DNA of 64,000 nucleotides from positions 1,111,846 to 1,175,845 of the forward strand of contig NZ_LMFJ01000001.1 in the NCBI RefSeq assembly GCF_001426755.1. The letters run 5' to 3'. The notes beneath the pieces were generated by a model. The model worked only from the letters and a program-made list of their open reading frames with translations, had not been told where the DNA came from and searched no databases. Of the stretch, positions 59,421-64,000 are shown piece after piece (positions within the stretch are counted from its first letter, which is position 1; every line of letters starts with the position of its first letter). The translations under genes were made by a program, and so were the position numbers. Source of the DNA: Aeromicrobium sp. Root495 (lineage in GTDB: Bacteria; Actinomycetota; Actinomycetes; Propionibacteriales; Nocardioidaceae).

Positions 59421-59960
59421 ATGCGAACGACGTTGAGCGCTGCCGCGCTGGTCCTTCTCACGGTGCTGAGCGGTTGCAGCGACTCGGGCAGCGACGCCGA
59501 TGCCACGCCGACAGCGCCCGAGACGAGCGCCGGCGCGAGCGCCACCCCGGCGCCCTCGGCGGCGCCAAGCCCGGAGGACACGTACGTGCCGGCACCGGGA
59601 GACCCGAAGACCCACACGTTGCGGATCACGATCCTCGACAAGGGCATCTCGTACGACCCGAGCACGTGCCGTGCGTTGCGCACCGGGGCCGCCGCCGACC
59701 GGCTGGCCCTGGCCGCTCCGGACGCGAAGTTCGAGTCCCGCCCCATCGACCCTGAGTCGGCGATCCCCGCCCAGGGTGAGCGGCTGGCCGACGGTCGCTG
59801 CTCTGCCACGGTGACCGTGAAGGTGCGCTACGCGCCGAGATACACCGCTGGCATCGCTCGGGAGGGCAAGGGCATCACGACCCCGGACGACCCGCAGGGG
59901 GCTGACGTGGTCACCCGCGGCACGCTCCAAGACGTCGACCTCCTCAACTACCCCAAGTAG
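59421..59960 (+). CDS. lipoprotein, hypothetical
   Basis: The 179-residue protein has a signal peptide and lipobox (LVLLTVLSGCSD, cysteine near 19). A Ser/Ala/Pro/Thr-rich tether (about 20-55) and a folded part beginning THTLRITILDKGISYDPS follow. Two more cysteines (STCRAL and GRCSATV) may pair. The fold is unknown. The leaderless ATG 59421 gives it its own promoter within a row of exported proteins. Confidence 0.72.
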   Translation: MRTTLSAAALVLLTVLSGCSDSGSDADATPTAPETSAGASATPAPSAAPSPEDTYVPAPGDPKTHTLRITILDKGISYDPSTCRALRTGAAADRLALAAPDAKFESRPIDPESAIPAQGERLADGRCSATVTVKVRYAPRYTAGIAREGKGITTPDDPQGADVVTRGTLQDVDLLNYPK

Positions 59961-60002
59961 GCACTGGGAGAGCGAGCCGACGTCGGCGTCCGCGGCGCTG
60001 GA

Positions 60003-60008
60003 TACTCT
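60003..60008 (+). promoter_or_regulatory. leaderless -10 element of the gene at 60015
   Basis: TACTCT followed by six bases and ATG 60015. Confidence 0.6.
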
Positions 60009-60014
60009 CCACCC

Positions 60015-60431
60015 ATGCGAAGTCGCCGGCTCGACTCGGTCGCCTGGGAGCGGCGACACCGAGAGTTCGAGCAGCGATGTCTCGCAAGGTTCCTACCTGC
60101 GATGAGGGCGGCCGGGCTCGACCATGGGGTGGAGGCTCTTGATCCCGGAGGGGGCGGCACGCCGTGGAACATCGGCGAGTTCGCCGTGCTGCTCCACGAA
60201 GGTGACATCGACACCGGTGAGATGCCGGCCAGTGACTACGCGGGCGAGGTGTGGCTCGAGTACGACGAGAACACGGGATCGGTCTATGTGTCCCTGCTCG
60301 GGGACCTTCCTCACCTCGAGGGCTGGGCGTCGAACGAGGAAGGCGCGCTCGAGCTGTTCGCCGAGGGTCTGAGACCACTGATCGAGCGCGAGTCGACTCG
60401 GGCGTCGAGGCGGCTCGGTCGCAGTCTTTGA
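60015..60431 (+). CDS. hypothetical cytoplasmic protein
   Basis: The 138-residue soluble protein begins MRSRRLDSVAWERRHREFEQR. Its middle, PWNIGEFAVLLHEGDIDTGEMP, VWLEYDENTGSVYVSLLGDLPHLEG and GALELFAEGLRPLIE, alternates strands and a final helix, suggesting a small alpha/beta fold. No signal peptide or catalytic motif is seen. It is the last protein gene before the tRNA cluster and is unlike the exported proteins around it. Confidence 0.7.
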   Translation: MRSRRLDSVAWERRHREFEQRCLARFLPAMRAAGLDHGVEALDPGGGGTPWNIGEFAVLLHEGDIDTGEMPASDYAGEVWLEYDENTGSVYVSLLGDLPHLEGWASNEEGALELFAEGLRPLIERESTRASRRLGRSL

Positions 60432-60452
60432 CGGTGGCACCGACAAAAGAAA

Positions 60453-60471
60453 GCCCCCGGAATCCGGGGGC
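60453..60471. terminator. terminator of the minus-strand tRNA cluster
   Basis: GCCCCCG/CGGGGGC pairs around a five-base loop. On the minus strand it is followed by TTTCTTTTG, a good T-run, placing it 9 bases after tRNA-Val. On the plus strand it can end the gene at 60015-60431. Confidence 0.85.
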
Positions 60472-60479
60472 CTTCTTGG

Positions 60480-60554
60480 TGGTGGGCGATACTGGGTTTG
60501 AACCAGTGACCTCTTCCGTGTCAGGGAAGCGCGCTACCGCTGCGCCAATCGCCC
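60480..60554 (-). tRNA. tRNA-Val(GAC)
   Basis: The minus strand gives a full cloverleaf: acceptor GGGCGAT/ATCGCCC, anticodon stem CTTCC/GGAAG with loop CTGACAC (anticodon GAC), T arm CTGGTTCAAACCCAG, and an encoded CCA end. Confidence 0.95.
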
Positions 60555-60582
60555 GAGGGTGGTGCTGTTCAGTTTTTGGTCG

Positions 60583-60653
60583 AGGTGGGTACGGGATTTG
60601 AACCCGTGTAAACGGATTTGCAGTCCGTTGCCTCGCCTCTCGGCCAACCCACC
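60583..60653 (-). tRNA. tRNA-Cys(GCA)
   Basis: The minus strand folds with acceptor GGTGGGT/ACCCACC, anticodon stem ACGGA/TCCGT with loop CTGCAAA (anticodon GCA) and T arm CGGGTTCAAATCCCG; no CCA is encoded. Confidence 0.95.
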
Positions 60654-60680
60654 GCAGGATGGGCATGGAGACCCGCTCCG

Positions 60681-60752
60681 AGCGGACAACGAGATTCGAA
60701 CTCGCGACCCTCACCTTGGCAAGGTGATGCTCTACCACTGAGCTATGTCCGC
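60681..60752 (-). tRNA. tRNA-Gly(GCC)
   Basis: The minus strand folds with acceptor GCGGACA/TGTCCGC, anticodon stem TCACC/GGTGA with loop TTGCCAA (anticodon GCC) and T arm CGAGTTCGAATCTCG. It is first of the Gly-Cys-Val cluster, and TAATGT at 60786-60781 upstream is a plausible -10. Confidence 0.95.
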
Positions 60753-60832
60753 ATTGCGACCGTTTCCGGCGCGGAAAGAAACATTAGCCGATGGGGTCGG
60801 GCCGACCAAACTGGGGGTCCTTCCCGGAGAGG

Positions 60833-60838
60833 TACCGT
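60833..60838 (+). promoter_or_regulatory. leaderless -10 element of pabC
   Basis: TACCGT followed by six bases and ATG 60845. Confidence 0.55.
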
Positions 60839-60844
60839 GGCGGC

Positions 60845-61678
60845 ATGAGGGCATGGGTGGGCGGACAGGTGCTGGAATCCCCGGACGAGCCTCGCGTGAG
60901 CGTGCTCGACCACGGGCTCGTGGTGGGCGACGGAGTGTTCGAGACGGTGGCCGTGGAGCACGGCCGGCCGTTCGCGCTCACTCGTCATCTTGCGCGGCTG
61001 GAGAGGTCGGCCAGGGGGCTGGGCATCGGCGATCCCGACCTCGCGCTCATCCGGTCGGGCATCGAGGCCACGATGGACGGCCAAGACCTCCCGTTCGGGC
61101 GGATCCGCATCACCGTGACGTCGGGACCGGGGCCGCTCGGTTCTCCGCGCGGCGACGGGCCGCTCACGCACGTCGTGGTCACGGAGCCCGCCGACCGGCC
61201 GCCGTCGGTCGCCGCCATCGCCACCGTGCCGTGGGTGCGCAACGAGCGCGGAGCCGTCTCCGGGCTCAAGACCACGTCGTACGCCGAGAACGCGCTCATG
61301 ATCGAGCACGCGCACGACCTCGACGCCTCGGAGGCCGTCATGGCCAACACCCGTGGGCTGCTGTGCGAGGGCACCGGGTCCAACATCATGTACGTGCTGG
61401 ATGGCCGGATCATCACGCCCACGCTCGAGTCCGGATGCCTGGCCGGCATCACGCGCGCCCTGGCCCTGGAGTGGCTCTCCGAGGAGCTCGAGGTCGTGGA
61501 GGAGGACCGGCCCATCGAGGTGCTCGAGGAGGCCGACGAGGTGATCCTCGTGGGCACCACGCGCAACATCCAGGCCATCAGCCGCGTCGACCACCGCGAG
61601 CTGGAGGCCCCCGGGCCCGTCACCCGGCGGGCGCAGGAGATCTGGGCCCGGGAGTCGGCCAAGACGTCGGACCCGTGA
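60845..61678 (+). CDS. pabC: aminodeoxychorismate lyase/class IV aminotransferase
   Basis: The 277-residue PLP enzyme has SVLDHGLVVGDGVFETVAVEHGRPF near residue 18, GLKTTSYAENALMIEHA with the PLP lysine near 143, and GLLCEGTGSNIMYVLDGRIITP near 175. The pattern is class IV aminotransferases; actinobacterial proteins of this length and start are annotated as 4-amino-4-deoxychorismate lyase, making p-aminobenzoate for folate. A D-amino-acid or branched-chain transaminase role is less likely. It starts at ATG 60845, a leaderless site, between two tRNA-Val genes. Confidence 0.83.
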   Translation: MRAWVGGQVLESPDEPRVSVLDHGLVVGDGVFETVAVEHGRPFALTRHLARLERSARGLGIGDPDLALIRSGIEATMDGQDLPFGRIRITVTSGPGPLGSPRGDGPLTHVVVTEPADRPPSVAAIATVPWVRNERGAVSGLKTTSYAENALMIEHAHDLDASEAVMANTRGLLCEGTGSNIMYVLDGRIITPTLESGCLAGITRALALEWLSEELEVVEEDRPIEVLEEADEVILVGTTRNIQAISRVDHRELEAPGPVTRRAQEIWARESAKTSDP

Positions 61679-61768
61679 CCGGCGGCCTCGACGCGAGAGG
61701 CGCGACGCACGGCCGGACCCTCGGTTCGGACCCGAGCCCACCCATGGGCTAAAGTCGTGTCCGCACTC

Positions 61769-61840
61769 GGGCGATTGGCGCAGTGGTAGCGCGCTTCGTT
61801 CACACCGAAGAGGTCACTGGTTCGAACCCAGTATCGCCCA
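61769..61840 (+). tRNA. tRNA-Val(CAC)
   Basis: The acceptor GGGCGAT/ATCGCCC, anticodon stem CTTCG/CGAAG with loop TTCACAC (anticodon CAC) and T arm CTGGTTCGAACCCAG form a full cloverleaf. It is nearly identical to the minus-strand tRNA-Val(GAC), but without an encoded CCA. Confidence 0.95.
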
Positions 61841-61847
61841 CCGAGAA

Positions 61848-61875
61848 GAAGCCCCCGGCCCACGCCGGGGGCTTC
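61848..61875 (+). terminator. tRNA-Val(CAC) terminator
   Basis: GAAGCCCCCGGC pairs with GCCGGGGGCTTC around a four-base loop, seven bases after the tRNA. Confidence 0.85.
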
Positions 61876-61945
61876 TCGCGTCTCCGGGACGAAGGATGAG
61901 GACCTCGGGTCGCTGGGGTGACCACGACGCCGCGTCGTGCGTCGG

Positions 61946-61951
61946 TAGCCT
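61946..61951 (+). promoter_or_regulatory. leaderless -10 element of the YbaK-like gene
   Basis: TAGCCT followed by six bases and ATG 61958. Confidence 0.6.
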
Positions 61952-61957
61952 CGGCGC

Positions 61958-62422
61958 ATGAGCATCGAGACGGCGCGGGCGCACCTGGCGCGCTTCGGGC
62001 GCGACAGCGACGTGATCGAGACGGCCGAGTCGAGCGCGACGGTCGAACTGGCTGCCGCGGCCCTGGGCGTGGAGCCCGCGCGCATCGCCAAGACGCTCGG
62101 GTTCTACGACGCCGACGGCGGCGCGATCCTCGTCGTGGCTGCAGGTGACGCGCGGATCGACAACGCAGGGTTCAAGGCGGCGTTCGGCCTGAAGGCCAAG
62201 ATGCTCAAGGGTGACGACGTGGAGCGGCTCTCCGGCCACGCCCCGGGCGGGCTGTGCCCGTTCGCCAACCCGCCCGAGGCGAAGGTCTACCTCGACGAGT
62301 CGCTCAGACGCTTCGCGTCCGTCTTTCCTGCGGTCGGGAACGCGGCTTCGGCCGTCGAGCTGACGCCTGAGGACATCGAGCAGGTGGCCGAGCCCGAGGG
62401 ATGGGTTGCTGTCACGAAGTAG
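61958..62422 (+). CDS. YbaK/ProX-type aminoacyl-tRNA deacylase
   Basis: The 154-residue protein has ESSATVELAAAALGVEPARIAKTLGF, LVVAAGDARIDNAGFKAAFGLKAKML and the GHAPGGLCPFANP motif, all typical of YbaK/EbsC-type editing domains. These free-standing deacylases remove wrongly attached amino acids from tRNA. The specificity cannot be read here. It starts at a leaderless ATG close to a tRNA gene, which is suggestive but may be chance. A 28-bp tandem repeat follows 32 bases after its stop. Confidence 0.9.
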   Translation: MSIETARAHLARFGRDSDVIETAESSATVELAAAALGVEPARIAKTLGFYDADGGAILVVAAGDARIDNAGFKAAFGLKAKMLKGDDVERLSGHAPGGLCPFANPPEAKVYLDESLRRFASVFPAVGNAASAVELTPEDIEQVAEPEGWVAVTK

Positions 62423-62453
62423 TCCGAGGGATCTGCATCGCGCACCCCCAGTC

Positions 62454-62509
62454 GGGCCGGAAGTCGATTCCTCCGTCCCGCGGGCCGGATCTAGATTCCT
62501 TCGTCCCCC
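62454..62509. repeat. two-copy 28-bp tandem repeat
   Basis: Two adjacent 28-base units (62454-62481 and 62482-62509) both begin GGGCCGG and end with GTCCC-type bases; one has AAGTCGATTCC and the other ATCTAGATTCC between. The junction TCCGTCCCGCGGGCCGG resembles part of the unit at 16117. Confidence 0.75.
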
Positions 62510-62515
62510 GGAGGG

Positions 62516-62719
62516 TCAGTCGACGTCGGCGGTGCCGAGGGCGTCGAGACGGATCCAGCCGTCGTCCTGCTTCTTCTCCAGGCGCAGCTGACGGCCCTCG
62601 TCCACACCGGGACCCTCGAAGGGGTGCGCCGAGCGCCAGGAGATGGCCGCCTGGTCGTGCTCCAGCTCGTCCTCGGCGACGACGGCGCCGTTCTCGTCGG
62701 TCAGTCGGTACGTAGACAT
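62516..62719 (-). CDS. small soluble hypothetical protein
   Basis: The 67-residue protein begins MSTYRLTDENGAVVAEDELEHDQAAISWR and is mixed acidic and polar, with short strand and helix segments and no membrane helix. GGTGGAGTC precedes ATG 62719. I recognise no family. It lies between a YbaK-like gene and an acetoacetate decarboxylase-like gene on the same strand as the latter. Confidence 0.6.
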   Translation of the reverse strand: MSTYRLTDENGAVVAEDELEHDQAAISWRSAHPFEGPGVDEGRQLRLEKKQDDGWIRLDALGTADVD

Positions 62720-62753
62720 GACTCCACCGTGTCACCGGAGGAGCGAGGTCGCA

Positions 62754-63347
62754 TCAGCGCCGACCGAAGACCAGGTTGAAGCGGGGGATGAGCAGGGTGA
62801 ACAGCTGGCGGCCGCCCTCGAGGTGGGCCAGAGGCCCGGTGAACGACCAGCGGGCGCGAGCCGACGCCAGCCTGACGCGACCCCGCACCGGCGTCACGAG
62901 AGCCGCGCCGTCGCGCTCCTGGGCGATCCGGAACCCCAGCGGGATCCGACCGGGGAGCGCTCGCACCGACCGCAGCGTCGCCGAGCCGATGCCGTCGGCG
63001 ACGTACGACGTGGGCGGCACGAGCCCGAACTCGGCCAGGTCCTTCGGGATGGCCCACAGCTCGCGTCCGCCGTCGCGTGACGCGGGGGAGTCGACCCAGA
63101 TGTGGGTGATCCACACCCGGGGTCGCAGTCCCTGGCGCACGAGCACGGTGGCCATGATCTCGTCGTACTGCAGCGGGCTCGGCTCCTCGTAGCGGAAGAA
63201 CGCGGTGGTCACGAGTGCGCGCCGACCGATCTTCACGATGCGGGTGCCGGGCGGGGGAGTGCCGACGCGCTCGGCCGGCACGAGGAACGACGTCGCGAGG
63301 GCCTGCCCGTGCAGGTCCCACGGCTCCTCGGGGTAGCTCACGCCCAT
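62754..63347 (-). CDS. acetoacetate decarboxylase-like family protein
   Basis: The 197-residue protein begins MGVSYPEEPWDLHGQALATSFLVP and has YDEIMATVLVRQGLRPRVWITHIWVDSPASRDGGRELWAIPKDLAEF. In true acetoacetate decarboxylases a lysine in this region forms the Schiff base; here it is an open question which residue, if any, does so. Many relatives are of unknown activity. ATG 63347 lies inside the last codons of the upstream monooxygenase gene, so the two are translationally linked. Confidence 0.72.
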   Translation of the reverse strand: MGVSYPEEPWDLHGQALATSFLVPAERVGTPPPGTRIVKIGRRALVTTAFFRYEEPSPLQYDEIMATVLVRQGLRPRVWITHIWVDSPASRDGGRELWAIPKDLAEFGLVPPTSYVADGIGSATLRSVRALPGRIPLGFRIAQERDGAALVTPVRGRVRLASARARWSFTGPLAHLEGGRQLFTLLIPRFNLVFGRR

Positions 63348-64000
63348 GCGAACGCCTCGGGCTCCAGGGTGCGGGTCCGACGCTCGTAGGGCTTGGTGGC
63401 GCCGGGCCAGTTGGACGTGATCCGGCCCGACGGGTGCCGGTACCAGGAGTCGCAGTGCGACCAGGCCGAGCTGTCGAGCTCGTCCTGGACCTGCGCGTCG
63501 TAGGCGGCCTCGGCCTCGGGCGTCACCTCGACGGTCGTGTACCCGCCGCCCTGCATCCGGTCGAGCACCTGCACCATGTGCCGGGCCTGCGCCTCGAGCA
63601 TGTAGATGATCGAGCCGCCGCCGAGGTTGGTGTTGGGTCCGTAGGAGATGAGCAGGTTGGGGAAGCCGGGCGCGTGGACGCCCAGGTAGGCGTGCGCGCC
63701 GTCGGTCCACTGCGTGGCGAGCTTCTGGCCGCCCCGACCGGTGATGTCGATCGAGGACAGGAAGTCCTGCGACTCGAAGCCCGTGCCGTAGATGATGACG
63801 TCGACCTCGTGCTCGGCACCGTCCGCCGTCACGACGCTGGTGGGGGTGACGCGCACGATCCGCTCGTCGACGAGGTCGACGTCGTCGCGGTTGACCGTGG
63901 GGTAGAAGTTGTTGGAGAACAGGATGCGCTTGCACCCGATGGGGTAGTCGGGCGTGAGCTTGGCGCGCAGCTCGGGGTCGTCGATCCTGGCCTTGAGGTG
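63338..64000 (-). CDS. flavin-dependent monooxygenase (Baeyer-Villiger-like), C-terminal part
   Basis: About 220 C-terminal residues are seen; the start lies beyond the right edge. The visible part reads CKRILFSNNFYPTVNRDDVDLV, then VDVIIYGTGFESQDFL (typical of class B flavin monooxygenases), ISYGPNTNLGGGS and a final helical region. These proteins use FAD and NADPH to insert oxygen into ketones or oxidise heteroatoms. The downstream acetoacetate decarboxylase-like gene overlaps it, suggesting a shared catabolic or detoxifying role. Confidence 0.85.
   Translation of the reverse strand, partial: HLKARIDDPELRAKLTPDYPIGCKRILFSNNFYPTVNRDDVDLVDERIVRVTPTSVVTADGAEHEVDVIIYGTGFESQDFLSSIDITGRGGQKLATQWTDGAHAYLGVHAPGFPNLLISYGPNTNLGGGSIIYMLEAQARHMVQVLDRMQGGGYTTVEVTPEAEAAYDAQVQDELDSSAWSHCDSWYRHPSGRITSNWPGATKPYERRTRTLEPEAFAWA

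Noticed and set aside
1..64000. Prophage, defence island or biosynthetic gene cluster
   Set aside because: No integrase, phage structural genes, restriction or toxin pairs, or megasynthases were found; the genes are housekeeping, envelope and small metabolic units.

Overview
The window is a high-GC stretch of actinobacterial chromosome. Housekeeping genes, tRNA genes and the layout of the envelope locus point to an actinomycete, most likely a Nocardioidaceae-type organism such as Aeromicrobium or Nocardioides; this placement is inferred from gene content and style, not from a search. Many genes have no Shine-Dalgarno and instead carry a TANNNT-like -10 element six or seven bases before the start codon, the signature of leaderless mRNAs. 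No phage, insertion sequence, CRISPR array or biosynthetic cluster was seen.

Positions 1-12017 form a cell-envelope locus: a flippase fragment, a GT-C-like membrane protein, a DUF2613-type small protein, a GT4 glycosyltransferase, an MtrP/Rv0224c-like methyltransferase, a giant AftD-type arabinofuranosyltransferase, a TmaT/Rv0228-like acyltransferase, an Rv0226c-like membrane protein and a DUF3068 protein. The order recalls mycobacterial Rv0224c-Rv0228 plus Rv0236c/Rv0236A. Positions 12041-20417 hold an M18 aminopeptidase, rpsA, a GlxA-like regulator, an unusual convergent repeat array (16117-16406), an acyl-CoA synthetase, a secreted SH3/VanY-like protein, coaE and a SigB-like sigma factor. 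Positions 20532-28941 carry a hydrolase, oxidoreductases, a GH15 trehalase/glucoamylase-like enzyme coupled to zwf, and an FAD-binding dehydrogenase.

Positions 28948-40038 hold a geranylgeranyl reductase, a queuosine precursor transporter facing tgt, an M50 peptidase, a TPR protein, rmuC, the transsulfuration pair cbs-metB, and a fused SecDF with a small secreted partner. Positions 40091-50466 carry a secreted protein, an aldo/keto reductase, an FTR1 iron permease with a possible iron box, a ribonuclease D/DUF3000 pair divergent from hemE-hemG-hemQ, msrB and a stress-protein-like gene. Positions 50562-57547 include an SGNH hydrolase, a RibD-C reductase, a PPK2 kinase and an assimilatory sulfite reductase operon preceded by a cysteine-type leader peptide. 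Positions 57659-60431 are an island of small anchored proteins (two DUF4333-like paralogues and two lipoproteins). The right end has tRNA-Gly, -Cys and -Val genes, pabC, a second tRNA-Val, a YbaK-type deacylase and the 3' end of a flavin monooxygenase.

The points most worth a second look are the hairpin-linked repeat array at 16117-16406 and a possible relative at 62454-62509, the sulfite reductase leader peptide, the cloverleaf-like element at 42207-42288, the tiny open frame overlapping the rpsA start, and the density of leaderless promoters.
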